DNA of 64,000 nucleotides from Neokomagataea anthophila. Lineage in GTDB: Bacteria; Pseudomonadota; Alphaproteobacteria; Acetobacterales; Acetobacteraceae. Shown here in pieces: positions 25,582-33,855 of this stretch (its first letter is position 1; the number at the start of each line of letters is the position of its first letter). A program made the translations under genes and the position numbers. Location: assembly GCF_018122595.1 (NCBI RefSeq), contig NZ_JAGRQH010000009.1, positions 21,187 to 85,186 on the forward strand. Direction: 5' to 3'. Below the pieces are notes generated by a model. The model saw nothing but the letters and a program-made list of their open reading frames with translations. It was not told the origin of the DNA and made no database searches.

Positions 25582-26364
25582 TTAGGTCACGTTGACAAAA
25601 GACCTGATCCAGAGGCTTGCGGCAGCGAGGTTGAGGAAACTCATGAAGGACAAGGCGGTCTTGTCATAGCGGGTTGCAATGCTGCGCATCTGCTTAAGCC
25701 TGTTGAACATCCGCTTGATGCGATTGCGGTCCCGATATCGTTGCCAGTCTGTTTGCTGAGGAGCTTTACGGCCTTTGCGTGATGGAATAACCGGCAAAAT
25801 CCCGTGGATCAGAAGTTCCTGACGGAAACGGTCACTGTCATAACCCCAATCAGCCAGCATTGCTCTGGGGTTTGGAACTGGCAATTTCATCAGGGCGTCT
25901 GTGGCTTTATAGTCTGAGACCTGGCCTCCGGTGAGGACAAACCCGAGAGGACGCCCATGATTGTCGCATCAGGCGTGGGTTTTGCTCGTAAAGCCGCCGC
26001 GTGATCGACCAAAAGCTTCCGAATGAACCCCTCTTTTGCGCCAGCGGCCTGTGAATGGGCACGGACTACGGTGCTGTCGACCATATGCTGCCAGTCATCA
26101 GTCAGTCCCAGGTCTACAAGGGTTTGCGGCAGGCCATCCCAGACACCCTGTTCAGCCCAACGCCGGAACCTGACATAGACCTAGTTCCACTTTCCGTAGC
26201 GCACATGCATGTCCCGCCAAGGGCGGCCTGTGCTGCAGAACATGCAACATGCCATTGAGAAACAGGCGGTTATCTCCGGCTGGACGAGCCCAACGCCCGC
26301 GCTCAGGTGGCAGGAGCGGCCCAATCACCAACCATTCCTGATCCGTCAGATCGCCCCGCGCCAT
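25582..26364 (-). pseudogene. IS5-family transposase, frameshifted
   Basis: The transposase is spread over three frames: the N-terminus LTDQEWLVIGPLLPPERGR (26364 down), the middle MVDSTVVRAHSQAAGAKEG (around 26084) and the C-terminus AMLADWGYDSDRFRQ...SRKGRKAPQ...RYDKTALSFMSF (to 25582). These are typical IS5/IS427-group blocks, with the second catalytic Asp in LADWGYDS and Glu-equivalent sequence in the last block. At least two frameshifts make it inactive. Confidence 0.85.
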
Positions 26365-26445
26365 GCCTGTTTTCTCTGCCCGTTACCCCACAGCCAGAAA
26401 GTGAATCAGATCTCAGCCAAATCGTCTAGATCTTTTGTCAACGTG
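25588..26445 (-). mobile_element. Decayed IS5-like insertion sequence inside the RiPP cluster
   Basis: CACGTTGACAAAAGA occurs at 25588 and inverted at the right end (to 26445), giving an element of about 858 bp. It separates the ABC-exporter gene (stop 17 nt away) from the precursor gene (start about 200 nt away). No target duplication could be assigned. Confidence 0.7.
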
Positions 26446-26461
26446 CCCCATATTTCTAAGA

Positions 26462-28549
26462 TCAAATCTTTGTAAATAGAACTTTACCATTGAGAAACGA
26501 AAAACTGTGTGTAGCGTATTGATCGAGGCTACGGCGATGGGTAACATAAAGCAAAGTTTTTTTGATATCGCAAAAATATCTCATAATTGCCTCTTCTGAA
26601 GCATGATCCAAGTTACTAGTTGCTTCATCTAAAAATAATATCGGAGCGTCAAGGTATATCGCCCTCGCTAGTAAAATTCGCTGACGTTGCCCTCCGGAAA
26701 GGGTGCTCGCTGAGGCCGAGACGAATGTTTGCAAGCCCATCGTCATCTTTCTAATATCATCAAGTATTCTTGCCGAGTGAGCGGCGGCTTCAACCCGAGA
26801 AATGTCCGGCCGTGGGTCAAAACAACTAATATTCTCAAGTATACTTCCCGAAAATAAGGAATCATCCTGTAATACACCAGAAAAATATGACCTGTATTTA
26901 TGGAGGCTTTCTGGACTTCTGGTGCAGTTATTTATTTCTAAGGACCCACCTGTAGGATCGATTAATCCAATAATTGTCTTAAGTAATGTACTCTTTCCAC
27001 AGCCCGAAACACCTTTAAAAATAACACGACTTCCGGGAAATATAGTTGCATCAACGTTATCGAAAATCGCCTCAGAGGTATTTGAATATTTTTTGCTGAT
27101 GCCAGAAACGAAGATACTGTTGCTATTTATACTAGAGAATTGTTTTCCACTCATTCGATCACTGATCTGAGCTCCTTCGGGGGCTGTCGCTACGATATCT
27201 CTCAGGCGCTCGGTCTGGACAGACAAAGATCTCAAGCTAAATAATGCACTTGTTAAGCTCGCAATTCGACGGTCTGTTTGTTCTTTGTATGAGAGAAACG
27301 CAATCAGGGAGCCCACTGTCATATGATGACTCAGCACTGCAGATCCTCCTAGATACAAGACAATGGAACGATCGATGCCTGCAGCCAGTTCTTGAATGGC
27401 GGAACAAACGAATTCAATGCGCTGTTGAATCGTCCGGACATTTGAAAGATCGTAGTTCTTATTAGCCCAAATTCCAGTCCTCTTGTTGAGCATCCCAGTC
27501 ATCTTGACAGAGGCAATATTTCGAATCGACTCAAGGAAATGGGTTTGTTGCTGTGCATCTAACCTAGCACCACTAACGGTGATAGATCGATATTTCGCAT
27601 ACATAGTTAATTTCATAATAACGTCTACTAGAACAGAAATACAAGCTATTACACCTATCCAACCTCCATATATAATAACCATTATACCGGTTATTATAGC
27701 CATAATTCCGTCCAATATGTTTTGCATCGACGTCGTAGTAAAGGCATTTTGGATAGTCGATATTCCGGAAAACCGATTAACAATATCCCCTACTTGACGC
27801 TTACCAAACCACTCTACAGGCAGTTCAACAAGATGCCTCAATACTGTAATCTTAAGCCGGTTCGCGCTTCGCTGTTTGAACCTTACGGACATCTCATCTC
27901 GTGTCAGTGAAATACCAAATTGGATAATGGCAAGGGCAGAAACTACTACTACGACACTAAACATTAGACTTGTATCGTTTGTTCTAATAACTTCGTCAAC
28001 AACCACTTGAGTTAACATAGGATATAACAAAACTATTAATTCTAATCCAAAAGAAAGAACTAAAAGCTTTGAAAACGATGTAAATATATTAGGTATAACC
28101 GATAATAGCTTAGGCAAAACTGACGGAGACTTATAGCGGCGGATACTGAACTCAGCGTTCGGAGACATCTCCATAGCAAATCCAGTAAACGAGCTGCAAA
28201 ACTCTTGGTCGGTTATCCGCCTAGCGCCGACAGCAGGATCGATAATTCGATAGTGGCCAAATCTATAAGAGATGAAGACCACAAAATGGTCCCCGGCCCA
28301 ATGTAAAATTGTACCTTTTTTTAGAGTTCGCGCTTCCTGAGCACCGAGCCTTACAGGGCGTGCATCGAGTTTAAAGTGAGCCGCAGTATCAATTAATGAG
28401 CGGAAAGACATGCCACGTTCAAAACCGACAGAGCGTCGTCTCATGTGTGGTAGGTCAGTTGGATACCCAAATAAGCATAAAACCATCGCCAGGCAAGCCA
28501 ATCCACATTCACAATCGTCGTCCTGAAGTATGGGCTTTATTTTCTTCAT
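26462..28549 (-). CDS. C39 peptidase-containing ABC exporter (PCAT)
   Basis: A 695-aa protein. The N-terminal C39 peptidase has oxyanion Gln9, catalytic Cys15 (CGLAC), His88 (GDHFVVF) and Asp104 (IDPAVG), all present. A six-helix ABC transmembrane domain (about 155-440) is followed by the ATPase with Walker A GVSGCGKSTLLK (about 518), signature LSGGQRQR (about 616) and Walker B ILFLDEATSNLD. It should sit in the inner membrane, cut the precursor after Gly-Gly and export the core with the HlyD-type partner encoded just upstream. An IS5-like element now lies between it and the precursor gene. The ATG starts with a weak AAAATT leader. Confidence 0.93.
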   Translation of the reverse strand: MKKIKPILQDDDCECGLACLAMVLCLFGYPTDLPHMRRRSVGFERGMSFRSLIDTAAHFKLDARPVRLGAQEARTLKKGTILHWAGDHFVVFISYRFGHYRIIDPAVGARRITDQEFCSSFTGFAMEMSPNAEFSIRRYKSPSVLPKLLSVIPNIFTSFSKLLVLSFGLELIVLLYPMLTQVVVDEVIRTNDTSLMFSVVVVVSALAIIQFGISLTRDEMSVRFKQRSANRLKITVLRHLVELPVEWFGKRQVGDIVNRFSGISTIQNAFTTTSMQNILDGIMAIITGIMVIIYGGWIGVIACISVLVDVIMKLTMYAKYRSITVSGARLDAQQQTHFLESIRNIASVKMTGMLNKRTGIWANKNYDLSNVRTIQQRIEFVCSAIQELAAGIDRSIVLYLGGSAVLSHHMTVGSLIAFLSYKEQTDRRIASLTSALFSLRSLSVQTERLRDIVATAPEGAQISDRMSGKQFSSINSNSIFVSGISKKYSNTSEAIFDNVDATIFPGSRVIFKGVSGCGKSTLLKTIIGLIDPTGGSLEINNCTRSPESLHKYRSYFSGVLQDDSLFSGSILENISCFDPRPDISRVEAAAHSARILDDIRKMTMGLQTFVSASASTLSGGQRQRILLARAIYLDAPILFLDEATSNLDHASEEAIMRYFCDIKKTLLYVTHRRSLDQYATHSFSFLNGKVLFTKI

Positions 28550-28592
28550 AATTTTGTCTTTTGGCGAAATTTTAAAGAAGGGGATACTATTA

Positions 28593-29906
28593 TCAGTGTT
28601 GTTTCAAAGTGAGCGAGAAATCAACGCCTGTCGTGTCAATTGTCCGGAGAGGATCCATTACCCACGAATACAGCGGTCGTGTGTCAACAGATAAATGTGC
28701 CAAAACATGACTACCTGCAGGAATTCCGAGTCCATCGCCTAATCTGCGAATATCTTTTGGGTCTAGCGATATCCACGCTCTGTACTTTGAACTGACTACT
28801 GGAGTTTCCGAGTTGTCTTCTGTTTGTTTCCGTTGCTCGATAGCGATACGATCAGATGTTACAGGAGCAGAAGGAGCAGTCGAAACGGCAATGACTGTAC
28901 CGTGAATCAGACCATATTCTTGAATAGGAAAGGCTGATAGCTCCAGTTCTGCGGAAGTCCCTTTATGTACCAATGGGGCGGCAGCATCATCAAGATAGAC
29001 TTCGGCAACGAGAGTGGTATCTGGGCGAAGAATCACTGCAATTTGCTGCCCTTTCTCGACTGGCTCTCCGTCGTGAACGCTGAAGCCACTTACTACACCA
29101 GAGGTTGTGGAGATAATTTCGACGTTATCTTTGGGCTCATTATTGACAATTCTTTGCCTTACATCCGACAGTTGAGAGCTTATTTTAGTTAAATCACTTT
29201 CAAGTGTGCTGGGACCATCCTTTAATTTCTCTTGAACTGACAATTGTTGTCCGAATGTTTGTGACTCAGAATTTAATAGCTGGGACCGGGCAAGTGAAAT
29301 CTGAGATATACTATACAGTTGATCCTGAACTTGTTGATTTGTTGCGAGGCCAAGACGTCTTTCCTGCTGGATTATCTTGAACTCGTTCTGCATTACGGAA
29401 AGCACGATTTCTTCTTTTTTGGCAGCCTGTCTCTCATGGTCGAGCTCCTCTGTAAGAAGAATATTTTGTTGTGTTAGCGTTTGCCTTTCTGTTTCATATT
29501 GTATTTTCCGAAGAGCCTGCTCTCGAAGAAGGTCTTCTTCCTCGGCGTAAAGTTCTGCTGCAACAAGCTTTGGAGTGGGTCCAGATTTAGAGTGTGTTTC
29601 TACATCTATGGTGAGTAATGAACTATTCTTAGATACTTTTGATCCGTCTTGAACTAGAATGTTTGAAGCGATTCCTGTGACCGGAGATAGTATAATTGCC
29701 ATACCAGAGTTAGGGACGATTTGACCTCCGGCGGTTAGGTGTCTAGAGTAGTTAGTGAATATTACAACGGTAGCAATGCTTAAGAGCCCCACGGCCACGG
29801 CGAAAGATGACACCGTAAAACCGGTAGATGCGGTATCTTGTATTTTACCGATGTCATTTTCGGAATTATTTTCATTGTACTCTCGCGTGTATAGGTCTTT
29901 TAACAT
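28593..29906 (-). CDS. HlyD-family membrane-fusion protein
   Basis: A 437-aa periplasmic adaptor. One N-terminal membrane helix (about 33-52, SSFAVAVGLLSIATVVIFT) precedes a lipoyl-like beta domain (GGQIVPNSGMAIILSPVTG). A long coiled coil (about 110-240) and a second lipoyl half with the beta-barrel follow (TSGVVSGFSVHDGEPVEKGQQI). It links the PCAT exporter to an outer-membrane channel, as CvaA does in microcin V export. No TolC-like gene is present, so a chromosomal channel must be used. It lies upstream of the exporter in the same direction (43-nt gap). Confidence 0.9.
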   Translation of the reverse strand: MLKDLYTREYNENNSENDIGKIQDTASTGFTVSSFAVAVGLLSIATVVIFTNYSRHLTAGGQIVPNSGMAIILSPVTGIASNILVQDGSKVSKNSSLLTIDVETHSKSGPTPKLVAAELYAEEEDLLREQALRKIQYETERQTLTQQNILLTEELDHERQAAKKEEIVLSVMQNEFKIIQQERRLGLATNQQVQDQLYSISQISLARSQLLNSESQTFGQQLSVQEKLKDGPSTLESDLTKISSQLSDVRQRIVNNEPKDNVEIISTTSGVVSGFSVHDGEPVEKGQQIAVILRPDTTLVAEVYLDDAAAPLVHKGTSAELELSAFPIQEYGLIHGTVIAVSTAPSAPVTSDRIAIEQRKQTEDNSETPVVSSKYRAWISLDPKDIRRLGDGLGIPAGSHVLAHLSVDTRPLYSWVMDPLRTIDTTGVDFSLTLKQH

Positions 29907-30000
29907 TATGATCCTGCAATCGCATATTCCGTTAAAGTAGCAAAATTTAGCTCATCATAGAATTTGTACACTTCAAAGACTAGATGGGTTAGCTCATATT

Positions 30001-30804
30001 TCACCCCCTTCTCAAGAAAAACGGTAGAGTATCGTTATTTAACAGGGCGTGGTAACCGCCTGATTTATTTAGATCATATAAAAACCTATCTTTCCAAATA
30101 TGATTTATTTCATCGCCCTGCTTCATAACGAAGGAGAACATATTAGGGACATAATCCGGAGAATATTCTAAATTAAGTTCTTCTATAATATTCATGATAT
30201 ATGAATCAGACCTGACGGCATCTTCGTACTTTATAACGTGGGGATTCACAGAGAGAGATATGAAAATACGTTCCCACAACTTGTTGTTCTGCAATATTAT
30301 TTGGAGAAGCTTTTTAATTCTATAGAAGTCGTACTCGATATTAGAGCTTATATTTTGATGCTCCTTGTCAGTTTTGAACCATACCCGTGTCTGAGTTGCT
30401 CGATAGTAGGAAACTGCTTGGGCGACGATATCTTCGCGATAGATAAAGACAACATCATCGAAACGGAACGCTTCGATTGCCCCGTGATATTTCTGCATTG
30501 CGCGAGAGAGTATTGGTATGAACATCTTAAATGAAAAAATACCGTTCGGTGATGTTCTTCTTTTTTGTATATCTTGCCAATATTCAGAAAATGTCCGATC
30601 GCCAATATTTTGTTTTAAATCGTGGTTAATTCCATCATTGGCGTACTCCAAAGGGGCGCCTAGTAGACCTGTGCGCCAGAATTTCTGGCAGATGAAGGTG
30701 CTACCCGACCGTGGTGTTCCAGCAAACATTACCACGCGCTTTGGGGGAGAACTCCGGTACGGAAAATCGTTATTTGCTGAGAAGTTATCCTTGATATCTT
30801 TCAC
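30001..30804 (-). CDS. Stf0-type sulfotransferase
   Basis: A 267-aa protein with the PAPS-binding loop GTPRSGSTFIC (29-39) and the TGLLGAPLEYAND segment typical of Stf0 (trehalose 2-sulfotransferase-like) enzymes. A FIYREDIVAQAVSYYRA block forms the second PAPS site and substrate region. It would transfer sulfate from PAPS to a hydroxyl. As the first gene of the minus-strand RiPP run it may sulfate the peptide (Tyr81 of the precursor, or a residue hydroxylated by the 2OG domain), although a sugar substrate is equally possible. It is AT-rich and starts at ATG 30804 with no strong ribosome binding site. Confidence 0.8.
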   Translation of the reverse strand: MKDIKDNFSANNDFPYRSSPPKRVVMFAGTPRSGSTFICQKFWRTGLLGAPLEYANDGINHDLKQNIGDRTFSEYWQDIQKRRTSPNGIFSFKMFIPILSRAMQKYHGAIEAFRFDDVVFIYREDIVAQAVSYYRATQTRVWFKTDKEHQNISSNIEYDFYRIKKLLQIILQNNKLWERIFISLSVNPHVIKYEDAVRSDSYIMNIIEELNLEYSPDYVPNMFSFVMKQGDEINHIWKDRFLYDLNKSGGYHALLNNDTLPFFLRRG

Positions 30805-31117
30805 TATCGAGCCCTCGTATACGAATGAAGAAGCTGATTTATATATGATCCATATGCGTGAATATCGCAGTATGCAAACCCAACTCTACGCGGTCTTAGT
30901 CTAGATTGTCATTTTTTCTTTTCCGGGATGAAGAGAAAGCTGGTCTTCGTTTTTAAGGTGGGTGATTAACGATCATCTGATATGAAAGGAGGGGGCTGGA
31001 TAACCATCTGTTTGAAAATGGATGTTTTTGGGTATTGCGCCCGTTGGGGCTATCAGCCGGCACACTCTAGAAACTGAAAGACGTCTCATTGGCGTTTTAG
31101 CCGTTGCTTCCATGCCG

Positions 31118-31952
31118 GGCCCTGTTGCAAAGTTGAATATCCTGTTGGAAACCGCTGCCGGTGTTAGCGTAGGGCTTGGTAGATGAGTGATTTCAAGGGT
31201 CGTCATTTTGGTGGTGAGGTGATCCTATGGGCAGTGCGTTGGTATTGCCGCTATGGGATTAGTTACCGGGATTTGGAAACCATGTTGGCCGAGCGGGGCG
31301 TGAGCGTTGATCATTCAATGATCTACCGCTGGGTTCAGAGGTATGCACCCGAGATGGAAAAACGCTTACGCTGGCATTGGAAACGTCCGGGGTTTTCCAG
31401 CAGCTGGCGAGTTGATGAGACCTACATTATGGTCAAAGGAAAATGGACCTATCTGTACCGTGCTATCGGCAAAGGCGGTGATACGATTGATTTCTTCCTC
31501 TCGCCGACCCGGAGCGCTAAGGCGGCCAAACGCTTTCTGGGCAAAGCTCTAAACGGCCCGAGGGACTGGGAAAAGCCCGAGACAATCAACACGGATAAAG
31601 CCCCAACCTACGGCATAGCCATCAGCGAACTCAAGAAGAACGGTAAGCTTCCCGACACGGTGAAACACCGTCAGATCAAGTATCTGAACAACGTGATTGA
31701 GGCCGATCACGGCAAACTCAAACAACTGATCAGGCCGGTCCGTGGCTTCAAAAGCCTGAAAACCGCTTATGCAACCATTAAAGGCTTCGAGGTTATGCGC
31801 GCCTTGAAAAAGGGACAAGCTGAACTCTTCCAGTTCCAAGAGGGTATCATGGGAGAAGTGCGTCTCATCGAAAGACAATTCAGCTTCTAAGCCGTTTGAA
31901 AATCAAAACAAATGGGATGCACTCAACCCGGACTTAACTTTGCAACAGGGCC
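31118..31952 (+). mobile_element. IS6-family insertion sequence, copy 2 (835 bp)
   Basis: It is bounded by GGCCCTGTTGCAAAGTT and its complement, in inverted orientation to copy 1. Flanks CCATGCCG and ACTTAGGG show no 8-bp duplication. With copy 1 it brackets the whole RiPP cluster, giving a composite unit of about 11.6 kb (20338-31952). Confidence 0.92.
31183..31890 (+). CDS. IS6-family transposase, intact
   Basis: A 235-aa transposase with full DDE catalytic blocks: WRVDETYIMVKGKW (first Asp), TINTDKAPTYG (second Asp) and NNVIEADHGKLK (Glu), plus an N-terminal zinc/HTH region (FGGEVILWAVRWYCRYGISYRDLETMLAERG). It has no frameshift or stop, unlike copy 1. IS6 enzymes act by replicative transposition and form cointegrates, which can capture flanking DNA. 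It is probably still able to mobilise the composite unit. The ATG at 31183 is used, as in relatives. Confidence 0.93.
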   Translation: MSDFKGRHFGGEVILWAVRWYCRYGISYRDLETMLAERGVSVDHSMIYRWVQRYAPEMEKRLRWHWKRPGFSSSWRVDETYIMVKGKWTYLYRAIGKGGDTIDFFLSPTRSAKAAKRFLGKALNGPRDWEKPETINTDKAPTYGIAISELKKNGKLPDTVKHRQIKYLNNVIEADHGKLKQLIRPVRGFKSLKTAYATIKGFEVMRALKKGQAELFQFQEGIMGEVRLIERQFSF

Positions 31953-31988
31953 ACTTAGGGCCCTTTTCCACTGGGAGGATTAACAAAA

Positions 31989-32852
31989 ATGGAAAATAAA
32001 AAATATAAGATAGAACTGAAAATTATCCCTGATTTTGAAGGAGAGGTCGTTAAGCCTCCTATAACGGTCAGAACAGACAAGAGAAAGAAAGCGCCTGTTG
32101 CCAAGGGAAACCCATTTCAGATTACTAGGAACCAGCACCTTCTCCCAAAAAAGATATTGGATAGAATTTCAGGAAACAGAAAATTACTGGACGTTGTGAG
32201 TCTTCGTCACAAAATCAAAACGCACGTCTCGACAGACAATCCATTATTTTGTGTAAATAGGTGCTGGGACGAGAACTGTGAAACGAAAATATCAAAACCA
32301 ATAGAAGATGATTTTCAGAGACTATGTGATAAAATAGAATCGAACACAGAAATGTCTTTCAGTAAGGATCAGAATGATATATGCAATAGATTATATAATC
32401 TTTGGTATCTGCGCGGTAATTTTTCCAAAAATCCACTAAATGATATTTATCTTTCTAAGATAAAAACATTCTCGACAATAGAACAAATGAAAAAAGATGA
32501 ATTAGAAAAAAATAATATTATTTACGGTGAAAATGGTAAAATAGATAGTAGATTTATTCATGGTCTTATAATTAATCATGAATTGAAAACACTAATGGAT
32601 AAATCTTATAAGTATTGGTATATATGGGTATTTGAAGAGGGTGATTATATATTCTCAATTATTCCATTATTTCAGGCTATTCCTGTCACAAGAAACATAG
32701 TTTTAATGCCTATTCCTCAGAACAAGTCAAGAAATGAAAACAGAACAACTAAATCATTTAATAGACAAATTATTGAGAAATCATACAAATATTCTGATAT
32801 ATTTGCATCTTATAATATAGATAACTGCTTGGGTATCAGGGCTGATATATGA
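31989..32852 (+). CDS. Hypothetical AT-rich protein, 287 aa
   Basis: A Lys- and Asn-rich protein just outside the IS6 boundary. Residues 43-60 (FQITRNQHLLPKKILDRISG) and FCVNRCWDENCETKISKPIEDDFQ (about 88-110) recall DUF4238-like proteins, which have QHxLP near the N-terminus, but this is not firm. AT content is far above the neighbours, which indicates separate acquisition. GGGAGG lies upstream of the ATG. Its neighbours are an IS and a TA locus, so it is a candidate orphan defence or cargo gene. Confidence 0.6.
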   Translation: MENKKYKIELKIIPDFEGEVVKPPITVRTDKRKKAPVAKGNPFQITRNQHLLPKKILDRISGNRKLLDVVSLRHKIKTHVSTDNPLFCVNRCWDENCETKISKPIEDDFQRLCDKIESNTEMSFSKDQNDICNRLYNLWYLRGNFSKNPLNDIYLSKIKTFSTIEQMKKDELEKNNIIYGENGKIDSRFIHGLIINHELKTLMDKSYKYWYIWVFEEGDYIFSIIPLFQAIPVTRNIVLMPIPQNKSRNENRTTKSFNRQIIEKSYKYSDIFASYNIDNCLGIRADI

Positions 32853-32884
32853 AATTTTAGACCGATTTGTAATCGAAAGTCTTT

Positions 32885-32972
32885 GAGGCCATCGTGTGGA
32901 CGGTACGCCACCCAGACGTTCTTCTATTGTTCATGACAAACGTTTTTAGCGTACCGTCCACACGATGGCCTC
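32885..32972. repeat. Perfect 24-bp inverted repeat with 40-nt loop
   Basis: GAGGCCATCGTGTGGACGGT and the next four bases (32885-32908) are repeated exactly in inverted orientation at 32949-32972. The loop contains a shorter ACGTT/AACGT pair. It lies between the AT-rich gene and vapC. The length and perfection suggest the fused ends of a lost mobile element, a MITE, or a recombinase site for the nearby serine recombinase. Confidence 0.8.
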
Positions 32973-33000
32973 TTTGAGAAATACGATTTCCGAGGCATCC

Positions 33001-33405
33001 TCATTTTGATAGCCAATCCTCTGAGCGAAGACCATGTACTCTTGTAAACTCACGAAGGTTTCCGGTTACGACAATAAGCCCTCGGCTGCGCGCGTGGCCA
33101 GCGATCATGAGATCATACGGCCCAATGACACAGCCCCTGTTTTCTAAATCGGCCCGAATTTCTGCCGTGTGGGCAGCAGCATCGTCATCAAAAGGCAAAA
33201 CATCCAACCGGGCGGCGAAAAGCTCGACTTGGCGGCGGTGCCTTACGGGATCCTGAGACTTCTCTGCACCGTAAAGGAGTTCATACAATACGACGTCAGA
33301 GATGCAGAGTGCTTCCGCATTATCATTGAAGCGTTCTCTCAACCCTTGTGGTCGATCACGCAGCACACGAATACAGAAATTCGTATCAAGTAAGAAGCGG
33401 AGCAT
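33001..33405 (-). CDS. vapC: VapC PIN-domain toxin
   Basis: A 134-aa PIN-domain ribonuclease with acidic residues D7 (LLDTNFCI), E42 (YELLYG) and D98 (GPYDLMIAGHA), and the GNLREF tail with N116. VapC toxins cut tRNA or rRNA and stop growth when VapB is lost. Its start overlaps the last base of vapB, so the pair is translationally coupled. The truncated vapC at 20134 is a diverged relative at the other side of the IS6 composite unit. Confidence 0.93.
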   Translation of the reverse strand: MLRFLLDTNFCIRVLRDRPQGLRERFNDNAEALCISDVVLYELLYGAEKSQDPVRHRRQVELFAARLDVLPFDDDAAAHTAEIRADLENRGCVIGPYDLMIAGHARSRGLIVVTGNLREFTRVHGLRSEDWLSK

Positions 33406-33632
33406 CAGAAGCTTTCTCGCTCCTGCATCTCGGGCTGAGTGCGGGGCGCCAGTTCAACACCGGGAGAGGCAAAGAAATCATCCCAAGCAGCATTGGCCGG
33501 CGCAATGATCCGACGTGCGCCATCGGAGATGATGACCACGTCTTTCAGATCTGGCGCGAAGGCAACAGCCTTGGGCAGGCGTACCGCCTGAGTGCGGTTC
33601 GAGAGAAAAAGTGTCGTGCGGGTCAACATCAT
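33405..33632 (-). CDS. vapB: VapB antitoxin
   Basis: A 75-aa protein beginning MMLTRTTLFLSNRTQAVRLPKAVAF, the SpoVT/AbrB-type VapB DNA-binding start (NRTQAVRLPK), with a C-terminal toxin-binding tail (WDDFFASPG...ERESF). GGAGA precedes the ATG-ATG at 33632/33629; the longer frame from 33653 lacks a ribosome binding site. It neutralises VapC and represses the operon. Confidence 0.93.
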   Translation of the reverse strand: MMLTRTTLFLSNRTQAVRLPKAVAFAPDLKDVVIISDGARRIIAPANAAWDDFFASPGVELAPRTQPEMQERESF

Positions 33633-33641
33633 GAATCTCCA

Positions 33642-33666
33642 ATGTATATTCATATAGTATATACAT
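33642..33666. promoter_or_regulatory. vapBC operator candidate
   Basis: Perfect 8-bp arms ATGTATAT and ATATACAT with a 9-bp spacer lie 10 nt upstream of vapB. This is the expected position for autorepression by the VapBC complex. Confidence 0.6.
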
Positions 33667-33855
33667 TAAGCATCTTCTACGCCACGAAAAATTCCAAAAA
33701 GAAGAAATTCGTACTGTGTCATTTTGGGGTATATCCCAGAATGGCGTCATGGCACTTGCTCAGAATCCGTCAGTATAAAACGGTTTTACTATATTCATGA
33801 CATTCGTCCCCAAACCTCTTAGAGACTAACATGACATTTAGGGGAGAAGAGGGCG

